From CAWHQZ01 sp963831645 (GTDB taxonomy: Bacteria > Pseudomonadota > Alphaproteobacteria > Rhizobiales > Aestuariivirgaceae), in contig CAWHQZ010000028.1 of assembly GCA_963831645.1 (NCBI GenBank), positions 310,001 to 374,000 on the forward strand: DNA of 64,000 bases. Reading direction: 5' to 3'. The notes under the pieces were generated by a model. It was given only the letters and a program-made list of their open reading frames with translations. It did no database searches and was not told the origin of the DNA. The position numbers and the translations under genes were made by a program. Within the stretch, counting starts at the first letter, position 1, and each line of letters begins with the position of its first letter. Positions 33,286 to 41,691 of this stretch are shown one piece after another.

Positions 33286-33410
33286 TACAAGTCGGGGCGG
33301 GTAGTCTTGCCCCTGAGCAACGTGGCTTCGTGAATGGTGCTGCAATGCGGGCAGATCGGGCCATCCGGCCAGCGGATCGCTTCCAGTTCTCGCGGGCTTT
33401 TCTTCGTCGT
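33286..33410 (-). mobile_element. IS1595-family transposase, N-terminal fragment
   Basis: The minus strand reads 'KKSPRELEAIRWPDGPICPH' then 'CSTIHEATLLRGKTTRPDLY', the zinc-ribbon entry of IS1595 transposases ('WPDG.xCPHC...KTTRPGLYQC'). The second CxxC, the DDE domain and both ends are lost. Confidence 0.6.
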
Positions 33411-33493
33411 TGGAAGATCGGATTGGTGAGGTCAACTTCCGTGGCAACAACTGTGAATGTTGATGGTTTGTTTGAGTCGTTGTCAGCGCTTCT

Positions 33494-33679
33494 TCACGGG
33501 CGCAGTCGGGGGCTTTTCTCCGACATAGAGTTTGCGAAGTGTGTTCGGAGGGTGGTCCATTGCTGCGATGTGATGTCCGATTCGGACTCACAAAGGGGGC
33601 AAGCAAGAGTTGCTTTGTCTACAAAGCTGCCGACCATCTTGAGGAATTCCCTGCCGCAGTTTCCGCACGTGATCGGGAA
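33494..33679 (-). pseudogene. Zinc-ribbon small protein without a start codon
   Basis: A 61-residue frame: 'ITCGNCGREFLKMVGSFVDK' then 'ATLACPLCESESDITSQQW', with a C-x2-C pair on each side of a 20-residue loop. The frame opens right after a TGA and has no ATG, GTG or TTG before the first cysteines, so the 5' end is probably frameshifted or lost. Function unknown. Confidence 0.45.
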
Positions 33680-33891
33680 TCAACAACCCAAGCCAGTTCG
33701 CTTCGAATGGGAGTGGGCTCAACCATGACATTTCATCTCCTGATCCCCCTTAACAAGGCATTCTGGAGGGTATGTCACCCCGTGATCACCCTTAGTAGCG
33801 GAGCAGTTCCTCGGGGTTCGGAACGACACGAGCCGCCTTGCCCCCTCCGGCGCTCGGCTGCAAGAGACTGGAAGCGGACGTCGCAGAGTTG

Positions 33892-34004
33892 GAGCCCGGC
33901 ATCCCTCATCGCCCGGGCCGCCGCCATGGGTGTCGTGAACTCGAACTTCAAAGGCAGATCGGCAAGCCAGGACAGTTGGGCTCGAGGCGGCGCCCTCCAC
34001 CCAC
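33892..34004. repeat. Direct repeat, right copy (island boundary)
   Basis: The 113-bp counterpart of 27807-27924, in the same orientation. Here a 5-bp deletion breaks the methyltransferase frame. Confidence 0.9.
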
Positions 34005-34441
34005 AACCAGTCGGAAGCGACGAACGGGCAGCCGGGCTTCAGAACGCGCAACACCTCGCGGTAGAGCGCGCTCTTGTCGGCGATATGGACCATGGAGTCC
34101 TTGGACAGCACGAGATCGAAGCACTCGTCGGCGAAGGGCAGGGGCCCGGGATCGACGGCAACGAAGCAGATGCGGTGTGAAAGTCCCTTCGCGGCAACCC
34201 GTGCAGTGGCTTCGGCCACCAACGCAAATTCGACATCGGTCCCTACCACCTCGTCCGCCCCGTGGCGAGTGACCAGCAGCGCGTCGACGCCGCCTACCCC
34301 CGAGCCGATGTCGAGCACGCGCCGTCCCCTCAAGTCTTCGCCCTGCAGGAGCGCTGCAACCTCTTCCGGTCCGCCCGGCGACAGGAAGCCTTCGCCCCAC
34401 ATGAACTGGAGCGCCGCGACGAATGCCTTGCTGTACTGCAT
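33892..34441 (-). pseudogene. N-terminal part of a class I SAM methyltransferase (piece 1)
   Basis: Begins MQYSKAFVAALQFMWGEGFL. The glycine-rich motif I is 'VLDIGSGVGGVDALLV'. 'VVGTDVEFALVAEAT' holds the acidic ribose-binding residue, and 'CFDLVLSKDSMVHIADKSAL' and 'LRVLKPGCPFVASDWLW' are motifs II-III. This is the phosphoethanolamine/sarcosine-methyltransferase-like type. The frame is lost after 'GAASSPTVL' by a 5-bp deletion inside the direct repeat. The sequence that completes the protein lies 6 kb away at 27716-27924. Confidence 0.8.
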
Positions 34442-34540
34442 GGTGCTGTCAGACGGACATCATGAAATCTGCAGGTGCAGGAGGCAAACGCAATAACGAA
34501 GCTTGGCCCGCGCAGGCAGGAATTCAGATTGAGGTAATCG

Positions 34541-34681
34541 ATGGTTGACTACATCGCATGCATCCATAAAGACCGGAACTCTGGTTGCCAACAACGGACA
34601 TGCGCCATTGCTGGGATTTTGCAATCGTGCCTCGCCATTCGTCGCATTGAAATCGTTCGCATTCCTGACTGCTCATGGTAG
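34541..34681 (+). pseudogene. Short frame with a HicB-like N-terminus
   Basis: 46 residues from an ATG preceded by GAGGTAATCG. The first 15, MVDYIACIHKDRNSG, match the typical HicB opening ('M..YIAxIHKDxxSxYGVSFPD'). The rest does not. It may be a remnant of a second hicB; the match is very short. The remainder of 34442-34768 holds nothing else. Confidence 0.3.
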
Positions 34682-34768
34682 GTAAGCAGGCCAATTGGGC
34701 GCACACTCGCATCCATCCGGGCACTGGCGGCGAGATCTCCGGGCTCCACCAGTTGAGGAGGCCGGTAA

Positions 34769-34915
34769 ATGAGAGAATACCTCAAGAAGCGCGTAGCGGC
34801 GTTTTTTGACGCCACCGCTATGCTGATTTCGGTAACCTATGAACTTCAAGTGAAGCGCAAGGACGAGACCATGGAAATTGTTTTCGATCCCGCCAGCAAA
34901 CAATTAGAGCCGTGA
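34769..34915 (+). CDS. 48-residue hypothetical protein
   Basis: ATG 34769 follows TTGAGGAGGCCGGTAA, an excellent ribosome-binding site. The product starts MREYLKKRVAAFFDATAMLI, then 'SVTYELQVKRKDETMEIVFD' and a short tail. It has a basic amphipathic start and a beta-like middle. No family recognised. It belongs to the lower-GC accessory DNA. Confidence 0.45.
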   Translation: MREYLKKRVAAFFDATAMLISVTYELQVKRKDETMEIVFDPASKQLEP

Positions 34916-35046
34916 CCATGAGTTACCGTTGAGACTTAGCTCATCCATGGCAGCGGTCACTCTGCTTTCGCTAATCCCGCATGATGATCACGCCACGGCA
35001 TTCACAATTCAAGAGCTCGAATGGTGAAGCTGGTTCCCGAATTCGG

Positions 35047-35433
35047 ATGACGATCTCGGACTATTCACAGGTTTCTTATGCAACTTGGCAGCGGATGGCG
35101 GAGGGCTGGGACCGTGAGCGAAAGTGGTTGTGGGACAGCTCACGACATATCAGCGAACGGATGGTGGCTGCATTAGATCCTCAGCCAGGACAAACAATTC
35201 TCGAACTGGCTGCTGGAACAGGTGAGACCGGGTTCGCCGTGGCCGATAGGATCGGGCCGAATGGGCGCCTGATTTCAACGGACTTTTCGCCCAACATGGT
35301 CGAGGCCGCGCGTAAAGAGGCGCGCCGGCTCGGGCTTAGAAACGTCGAGCACCGCGTGCTTGATGCTCAGAACATCAAGGCGCGGGCGTGCAATATTGGC
35401 TCCGTCGGTAGCGTGACACCACGGCCGTCTTGA
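35047..35433 (+). pseudogene. Truncated UbiE-like SAM methyltransferase
   Basis: Starts 'MTISDYSQVSYATWQRMAEG'. Motif I is 'ILELAAGTGETGFAVADRIG', followed by 'LISTDFSPNMVEAARKEARR' (motif II) and 'NVEHRVLDAQNI'. After ~115 residues the sequence turns into an unrelated tail and stops, losing the C-terminal half of the domain. It cannot be functional as it stands. Confidence 0.7.
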
Positions 35434-35468
35434 ACGTTGCTTTCACTTGAGGAAATAGAGGAACAACT

Positions 35469-36734
35469 ATGTTCATCAACCGGCGTTCCTTTGTCTGTAA
35501 TGGTGCCGTCGGCGCTTCCACCTTGATGATGGCGCTCAGCAAGACAACCGCGGAATCGCAACCTGTCGGAGTGGGTTCGTCCTGGGATAGCATCCGCGAG
35601 GAATTCGATCTTGATCCTTCCGTTATCCATATGGCCGGGCTTTTGCTCGCGAGTCATCCTCGGCCGGTGCGCAACGCCATCGCCATGTATCGGCAGGCGC
35701 TCGATCGTAATCCACCCGAAGCGTTGCACGAGTTCGAGGGGCGCGAAGCCGCAGTCCGCGAAGCGGCGGCTCGTTACCTGGCAGCGGACGTCGACGAGAT
35801 AGCGCTCACCGACAGCACCACCATGGGTCTTGGGTTGCTCTATGGCGGAATACGCATTCGCGAGGATCAGGAAATTCTCTCCACGGTGCACGATCATTCT
35901 TCGACCAACGACGCACTGGATTACAAGGCGGCCGTGGTCGGTTGTTCAGTGACGCGCATCGGGCTGTTTGAAAAAAGCGCCGAAGCAAACAAAGACGAAA
36001 TCGTCGAACGACTCGGGAAGGCGATTCGGGACAATACTCGCGTATTGGCTGTCACGTTCGTCCACTCGAGTTCCGGGCTTAAGCTTCCGCTGGCTGATAT
36101 CGGTGCACTGGTCCAAGAGGCTAACCAGGGCCGGGCGCCGGAAGACCGCATGCTCTTCTGCGTCGATGGCGTGCACGGTTTCGGCGTCGAGAACTTCGAC
36201 GTGCGCGAACTCGGCTGTGATTTTTACGTTGCGGGCTGTCACAAGTGGTTGTTCGGTCCGCGCGGGACCGGGATCGTGTGGGGTCGCAGGGAAGCTTGGG
36301 ACCAGGTCACACCGATCATTCCCACGTTCTCAGGCAAAGATTCTCCGGGACGATTGATGACCCCGGGCGGCTTCCATTCGTTCGAGCATCGCTGGGCGTT
36401 GGCCGAGGCGTTTGATTTCCATCTCGCGATCGGCAAGCAGCAGATTCAAGACCGGATTCACAGTCTTGCAAACTCGGTCAAGAAGGAGCTTGCGTCGATC
36501 AAGAGTTTGACTTTGCACACGCCGCAATCACCGGCGCTGTCGGCGGGGATTGTTTGTTTTGAGATCGACGGCATGAGGCCGAGACACGTCATTCGCCGTC
36601 TCCAGGAGAAAGGGATCCGGGCATCGACGACACCCTACGCGGTGAGCTACGCGCGTTTGACGCCAGGGTTGTTGACCAACGAAGCCGATGTCGAGGGGAC
36701 TGTTGCAGCTGTGAACGACATCTCGGCGGGTTAA
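35469..36734 (+). CDS. Tat-exported class V aminotransferase-fold PLP enzyme
   Basis: A 421-residue PLP-dependent protein with a twin-arginine signal (MFINRRSFVCNGAVGASTLM). The fold-type I core follows: 'LTDSTTMGLGLLYGGI', 'HDHSSTNDALDYKA', the PLP aspartate in 'LFCVDGVHGFG' and the Schiff-base lysine in 'DFYVAGCHKWLFGPRGTGIV'. Closest named types are isopenicillin-N-epimerase-like enzymes and periplasmic PvdN of Pseudomonas. Export of a PLP enzyme folded with cofactor by Tat is unusual but known. It is preceded by a truncated methyltransferase, so its original partner may be lost. Substrate unknown. Confidence 0.85.
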   Translation: MFINRRSFVCNGAVGASTLMMALSKTTAESQPVGVGSSWDSIREEFDLDPSVIHMAGLLLASHPRPVRNAIAMYRQALDRNPPEALHEFEGREAAVREAAARYLAADVDEIALTDSTTMGLGLLYGGIRIREDQEILSTVHDHSSTNDALDYKAAVVGCSVTRIGLFEKSAEANKDEIVERLGKAIRDNTRVLAVTFVHSSSGLKLPLADIGALVQEANQGRAPEDRMLFCVDGVHGFGVENFDVRELGCDFYVAGCHKWLFGPRGTGIVWGRREAWDQVTPIIPTFSGKDSPGRLMTPGGFHSFEHRWALAEAFDFHLAIGKQQIQDRIHSLANSVKKELASIKSLTLHTPQSPALSAGIVCFEIDGMRPRHVIRRLQEKGIRASTTPYAVSYARLTPGLLTNEADVEGTVAAVNDISAG

Positions 36735-37061
36735 TTAACTGGGAGGCAGCAGACACGCCGAACTATTGAACCGGCATACTGCTGTTGGAATGGCGCCACA
36801 TCCTGCACACGTTCCGGCGCACAGGCCGCCGGGAAGGCGCTTGCCGAGGGTAATTGCGCGTGGTAGGAACAAAACATGAACATCAATGAACCACAACACA
36901 TTTGTGAGACACAGCCAAGCAGGAAGCGCGCAAGCGCAGGCGAGACCTGCGAAGGGAAGATGGCCGATGGCGTGACCTGGGGCCCCTATTTCTGCCTAAT
37001 TTAAGCCAAAGAGGCGGCTTTGGAGCCCTTTTCCGCCAACGGAATAGGTGCGTGTGTGAGG
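36735..37061. other. Non-coding stretch downstream of the Tat enzyme
   Basis: No firm gene. A 42-codon frame from ATG 36875 (MNINEPQHICETQPSRKRAS...) has only a weak upstream site and no recognisable content. Confidence 0.4.
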
Positions 37062-37852
37062 CTACGACAAGAGCCAGGCGTGTGGGGGCTCGTTGTGGAA
37101 CTTCCACGTACGCTTGGGCCCGGCCATCACGTTCAGATAGTAGAGTTCGTAGCCGTGCACGGCGGCACACGGGTGATAGCCCCTGGGCACCAGGGTCACG
37201 TCGCCGTCCTCGACCGTCATGGTCTCGTCGAGGTCGCGCTCGTCGGTGTAGACACGCTGGAAGGCGAAGCCCTGGGCGGGGTTGATGCGGTGGTAGTACA
37301 CCTCCTCGAGCAGCGACTCGCGCGGCAGGTCGTCCCGGTCGTGGCGGTGCGGCGGATAGGAAGAAGTGCAGCCCCCGGGTGTCATCACCTCGACGACCAG
37401 CAGGCTCTCCGCCGGCTCCCATTCGGGCAGGATGTTCGTCACGTGCCGGGTATTGGTGGCCTTGCCCCTCGTCTCCTGTGAGACCCGGTCGGGTCCGATC
37501 AGCCGCGGCTTGAGACCCGCCTTCCCGGGCGAGGAGCACACCGCTAGCTCGAGCGCGTTTTCGCCACGGCGCGCCAGTGCGTTCCGGCCGGCACGTAGAG
37601 CGACCACGGCTTGCCGCCGAACGGTCCGAGGCGCTCGCCGATGATGCCGAACTTCTCATCCCCTGCCGAGACATCCGCCCTGCCGGCGATCAGCACGAGG
37701 CAGATCTCGCGGCTTCCGGTGTCTGATCCGACCTCCTCGCCGGCCGCGAGCCTGAAGAGATCGAAGCCCACGTAGCTCCAGTCCGCCGAGGCAGGCGTCA
37801 CGTGATGAACCCGACCGTGCGAGGCCCGCGGCTTGACGAGAAGCTTGCCCAT
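37062..37852 (-). CDS. iolB: 5-deoxy-glucuronate isomerase, frameshifted
   Basis: Isomerises 5-deoxy-D-glucuronate in myo-inositol breakdown. The double-cupin is visible in two frames: 'MGKLLVKPRASHGRVHHVTP' to 'VPAGTHWRAVAKT', and 'ALELAVCSSPG' onward with the metal motif 'SSYPPHRHDRDDLPRESLLE' plus EVYYHR. The late 'VPRGYHPCAAVHGYELYYLN' and 'HAWL' ending are typical. The frame breaks at about 37550 and the length lacks one base, consistent with a single deletion (263 residues if repaired). Lies directly downstream of iolE. Confidence 0.88.
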
Positions 37853-37858
37853 TCGGGT

Positions 37859-38744
37859 TCAGGCGAGGTTCGCCGCCTTCAGATGCTCGACGACATTGTC
37901 GTGCCCCATCTTGGCGTATTTGGCGGGCGGCGCCTTTTCCGGATCCTGTTCGGCCTCCACTACCACCCACCCGGAATAGCCTTTGAGCGCCTTGAACACG
38001 GAGGTGAAATCGACCATGCCGTCGCCCGGCACCGTGTAGACGCCGGCGACCACGCTGTCGAGGAACGACCAGCCGTTCCGTCCTGCGTCTTCCATCACAT
38101 GTTTGCGCACATCCTTGGTGTGCACGTGCCCGATGCGCGAGCGGAAACGCTTGGCGAGTGCGGCCGGGTTGGCGCCGCCCCAGGTGGCGTGCCCGGTATC
38201 GAGGAGGAGATGCACCGAGGCCGCCGCACATCTCCATCAGCCGGTCGATCTCGGCTTCCGTCTGAATCACGGTTCCCATGTGCGGGTGATAGACGAGTTG
38301 CAAATCCACCCCTGCCACCATTTCGGCGAAGCGGGTGAGATTCTGCGCCAAGTGCTTCCATTCGCCGTTGTTCATCACGGGCCGGGCCTTCAGCGGCTTC
38401 GACCGGTCGCCGTGCACGGTGCGGGTGCATTCCGCGGCGATGAACACGCTGCACCCCATGCCACGCAGCAGGTTCATGTGGGCCTGGGCTTCGCGGAACT
38501 CGTTTTCGGCATCGCGCTCGAGCAGGAAGGTCGAATACCAGCCGCCGACAAGGTCGAGTCCGTGAGCCGACAGCACGCTTTTCAGCGTCGAGACCTGGCG
38601 GGGAAACTTGTTGCCGAGCTCGATGCCCTGGAATCCGGCGGCCTTCGCTTCCGTCAGGCACTGTTCGAGCGAGATGTTCCCGCCCAATTCGCGCATGTCG
38701 TCGTTGGACCAACCGATCGGGTTGGCGCCGATGCGTACGGCCAT
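37859..38744 (-). CDS. iolE: Scyllo-inosose (2-keto-myo-inositol) dehydratase, frameshifted
   Basis: A TIM-barrel protein of the xylose isomerase-like superfamily that dehydrates 2-keto-myo-inositol. 'MAVRIGANPIGWSNDDMREL' is a typical IolE start. Then come 'FQGIELGNKFP', 'LVYHPHMGTVIQTEAEIDRL' and, after a break at about 38217, 'HLLLDTGHATWGGANPAAL' and 'IGHVHTKDVR', which supply metal ligands. One extra base explains the break (294 residues if repaired). Start ATG 38744 follows GGAGGAAGCG. In other inositol operons iolD lies between iolC and iolE; it is absent here. Confidence 0.9.
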
Positions 38745-38792
38745 CGCTTCCTCCGCTGCCCCACGATTGTAGAGCATTTTCACCCGGTCGGG

Positions 38793-40694
38793 CTAGCCGC
38801 GCAGACGCTGCCACACCTCGGCGAAGTGCGAAAATCGTTCCTCCATGCCGCTCACCGCTTCGCCGTCGGTGATCTCGCCCGCCAGCCACGCCTTCGCCGC
38901 CCCGCCGAAGATCGTGCGCCCGATGGCGAATCCCTTCACCTCCGGCGCCTCCGCCGCCGCGGCAAGCGCGGCATCGAGTTCCGCCACCGCGCCATCGAGG
39001 CCGAGAACCGCGACGCCCCGGCACCACGGATCGTTGGCGGCGATCGTATCCGAGATCCTCTTCCACGCCTGTCGCGAAGGTTGCGGCTCGAGCTTCCACC
39101 AGTCGGGTTTGATGCCGAGCGCATAGAGCTCTTCAAGCACGCGTGCGACGGTGTCACCGGCCAGGGTTCCATGTTTGCCGGCAATGATCTCGAGCATCAG
39201 CTCGCGACCCGCCCGCCGCGCCGCGTCGTGTACGGCGAACAGTCGCGACTGCTGGGCGCTCCGCAAGCCCGGCTCGTCATCGGGATGGTAGAAAGCGAGG
39301 CATTTGACGGTGTGGTCAACCGGCCATTCGACAAGCTGACCGCCGAGGTCCGGGCCGTTCGCAAGCGCGAGCGGTCGCGATCCCGGCAGCTCGACCGGGC
39401 GCCCGATCCACAAACCTCGTCGCGCGGCTTCGACGAGAGCCGCCTGCCCGTAAACGTCGTCGAGCAGCATTCCGAATCCCGGCCGCGTCTGGGCCACCCG
39501 GCTGGCCGCCTCGACGGCGAGCTGCTTGAACACCGCGATCCTGTCGTAGGGAACCCCGGCGCGGTCGGCCAGCTCCTCGAACTGGGTACGGTGGTCGATG
39601 GCGAGCGCCATCAGGGCGGAGGCCTGTGGCCGGCGCGTCGTCGCCCGGTGCACGTGGTTGAGCGCTTCATCCTTGCGTAGCGCGCGCTCGCGACTGCCGT
39701 GCGCCAGGAAATACTGCAACTCCTGCCAGGTCGGGCTCTCCGGTGAACAGAGCAGGCGCGATACCGCGAAGGCGCCGCAGGCGTTCGCCCATGTCGCCGA
39801 CGTCGCGTGCGGCTCGCCCCTGAGATAGCCCCTGAGGAAACCCGACAGGAAGGCGTCTCCGGCTCCCAGCACGTTGTAGACTTCGATCGGAAAGCCCTGG
39901 CCCACGATGCCGTCCTCGAGGCGTGCCGGGATCGCATCGGGAAACACCACGCAGCCCATGGGGCCGCGTTTGAGCACGATCACGCCCTTCGAAAGTGAGC
40001 GGACCCTGGCGAGCGCTTCAACCGTGCTCTCCTGGCCGGCGGCGATGTGGATCTCCTCCTCTGTGCCGACGATCAGGTCGCAATCGGGCAGGATCTCCTG
40101 GAGATGTCGGGAAACCCTCTCCGACTTGATGTAGCGCTCCTCGCCCGCGGCATGGCTGGCAAGCCCCCACAGGTTCGGCCGGTAGTCGATGTCGAAGATC
40201 ACCTTGCTGCCGTTGGCCCCGGCGAGGGCCATGGCTTTCTTCTGCGCGGCTGCGGTCGTGGCGCTGGAAAAATGCGTGCCGGTGACCAGCACGGCTGCCG
40301 CCGAGGCGATGAAGCCGGGATCGATGTCGCCGTCGTGGAGCGCCATGTCGGCGCAGTTCTCGCGATAGAAGAGCAGGGGAAAGGTCGAGGAGTTTTCAAC
40401 CGCCAGCAGCACCAGCGCCGTAAGGCGCTGCTCATCAATGATGATGCCGTCGAGCGCCACGCCCTCGCGCGCCATCTGTTCGCGGATGAACCGCCCCATG
40501 GACTCGTTGCCGACCCGAGTGACGAACCCTGTCCTCAAGCCGAGGCGCGAAGCCCCGATGGCAACGTTGGCAGGGCATCCGCCGACCGATTTGGCGAACG
40601 AGGTGATGTCCTCGAGCCGCGAGTTGATCTGCTGGCCGTAAAGATCGACCGAGGCGCGGCCGATGGCGATGAGATCGAGGGTCTTGCTGGCCAA
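38793..40694 (-). CDS. iolC: Bifunctional 5-dehydro-2-deoxygluconokinase / DUF2090 aldolase-like protein
   Basis: About 633 residues. The N-terminal PfkB kinase (residues 1-320) phosphorylates 5-dehydro-2-deoxygluconate: 'DLIAIGRASVDLYGQQI', 'VGGCPANVAIGASRLGL' and the catalytic 'NVLGAGDAFLSGFLRGYL'. The C-terminal DUF2090 domain (about 330-633, 'LMALAIDHRTQFEELADRAG', 'KCLAFYHPDDEP', 'FAIGRTIFGGAAKAWLAGEI') is the IolJ-like aldolase part fused to IolC in rhizobia. I choose TTG 40694 with GGAGG upstream. The longer ATG 40745 start would be translated through a dispersed palindromic repeat (SSFRRKPEF). Confidence 0.9.
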   Translation of the reverse strand: MASKTLDLIAIGRASVDLYGQQINSRLEDITSFAKSVGGCPANVAIGASRLGLRTGFVTRVGNESMGRFIREQMAREGVALDGIIIDEQRLTALVLLAVENSSTFPLLFYRENCADMALHDGDIDPGFIASAAAVLVTGTHFSSATTAAAQKKAMALAGANGSKVIFDIDYRPNLWGLASHAAGEERYIKSERVSRHLQEILPDCDLIVGTEEEIHIAAGQESTVEALARVRSLSKGVIVLKRGPMGCVVFPDAIPARLEDGIVGQGFPIEVYNVLGAGDAFLSGFLRGYLRGEPHATSATWANACGAFAVSRLLCSPESPTWQELQYFLAHGSRERALRKDEALNHVHRATTRRPQASALMALAIDHRTQFEELADRAGVPYDRIAVFKQLAVEAASRVAQTRPGFGMLLDDVYGQAALVEAARRGLWIGRPVELPGSRPLALANGPDLGGQLVEWPVDHTVKCLAFYHPDDEPGLRSAQQSRLFAVHDAARRAGRELMLEIIAGKHGTLAGDTVARVLEELYALGIKPDWWKLEPQPSRQAWKRISDTIAANDPWCRGVAVLGLDGAVAELDAALAAAAEAPEVKGFAIGRTIFGGAAKAWLAGEITDGEAVSGMEERFSHFAEVWQRLRG

Positions 40695-40708
40695 GATGGC
40701 CTCCGTGA

Positions 40709-40732
40709 ATTCCGGCTTGCGCCGGAATGACG
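40709..40732. repeat. Dispersed palindromic repeat upstream of iolC
   Basis: ATTCCGGCTTGCGCCGGAAT plus GACG is the inverted copy of the element at 14956-14981. It separates the iolC start from the divergent transporter promoter. Confidence 0.75.
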
Positions 40733-40864
40733 ACGATAGGGGCATTTGCCGACGTGAGGAAAGGGTCCGCGGCGCGCTGCCGCAAATCGCTTCAGTCCGC
40801 TTCGAAGGCGCCTCGTTGATCCTTGACGGCGCGTTCTAGTAGACTTCCGAGAGGCGAGGGGACG

Positions 40865-41689
40865 ATGGCAAGACCGGGCAAACGAAAGGCAGAGGCGGCG
40901 AAGTCATCGCCCTCAGCGACGCCGCGCCTCGAGGCCAGAGGCGTCTTCAAATATTTCGGCGCCATCACCGCCCTGCGCGACGTGAGTTTCCATGTCGATG
41001 CCGGCGAAGCTCTGGGCGTAGTCGGTGACAACGGCGCCGGCAAATCGACGCTCATGAAAATTCTCTCCGGCCTCTACGCGCCGAGCGAAGGCGCGCTGCT
41101 GTTCGAGGGCCGGCCCGTGACCTTCCATTCTCCACGCGATGCCCGCAACATCGGCATCGAGATGGTCTACCAGGATCTGGCGCTGGCCGGGAACATGCCG
41201 ATCTATGAGAACATCTATCTGGGCCGGGAACCAGGCAGAAACTTCGGCGGCTTGACCATCGTCGACCGTGAGCAGGCCCGCGCCATGGCTGCCGCCCACC
41301 TCGAGAAGCTCAAGATCCACGTCAAGAGCATCGACCAGAACGTGGAGGAGCTTTCCGGCGGCCAGCGTCAGGCGGTGGCCATCGCCCGCGCCACCGCCTT
41401 CGACGCCAAGGTGGTGATCATGGATGAACCGACGGCCGCCCTCGCCATCAAGGAGGTAGGCAAGGTCCTCGATCTCGTAAAGACGCTGAAAGAGCACGAC
41501 GTCGCGGTCATCGTAATCTCGCACCGCATGGACGACATCTTCTACGCCTGCGACCGTGTCATGGCGCTCTACCAGGGCGCCAACTTCGCCGACGCGCCGC
41601 TCAAGGACACGCACCGCAATGAGGTGATCGGCTGGATCATGGGCACCAAGGGTCATGTGGGATCGCTGGCCCACGACAAAGTCCACTGA
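40865..41689 (+). CDS. Inositol-type ABC transporter ATP-binding protein
   Basis: A 274-residue single ABC domain. Walker A 'GDNGAGKSTLMKIL', Q-loop 'EMVYQDLALAGNM', signature 'LSGGQRQAVAIARA', Walker B 'VVIMDEPTAALA', H-loop 'VISHRMDDI'. Divergent from iolCEB and followed by permease and binding-protein genes, so myo-inositol or a related polyol is the likely cargo. ATG 40865 follows GAGGCGAGGGGACG. A basic, disordered N-terminal ~25 residues precedes the fold. Confidence 0.9.
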   Translation: MARPGKRKAEAAKSSPSATPRLEARGVFKYFGAITALRDVSFHVDAGEALGVVGDNGAGKSTLMKILSGLYAPSEGALLFEGRPVTFHSPRDARNIGIEMVYQDLALAGNMPIYENIYLGREPGRNFGGLTIVDREQARAMAAAHLEKLKIHVKSIDQNVEELSGGQRQAVAIARATAFDAKVVIMDEPTAALAIKEVGKVLDLVKTLKEHDVAVIVISHRMDDIFYACDRVMALYQGANFADAPLKDTHRNEVIGWIMGTKGHVGSLAHDKVH

Positions 41690-41691
41690 GC

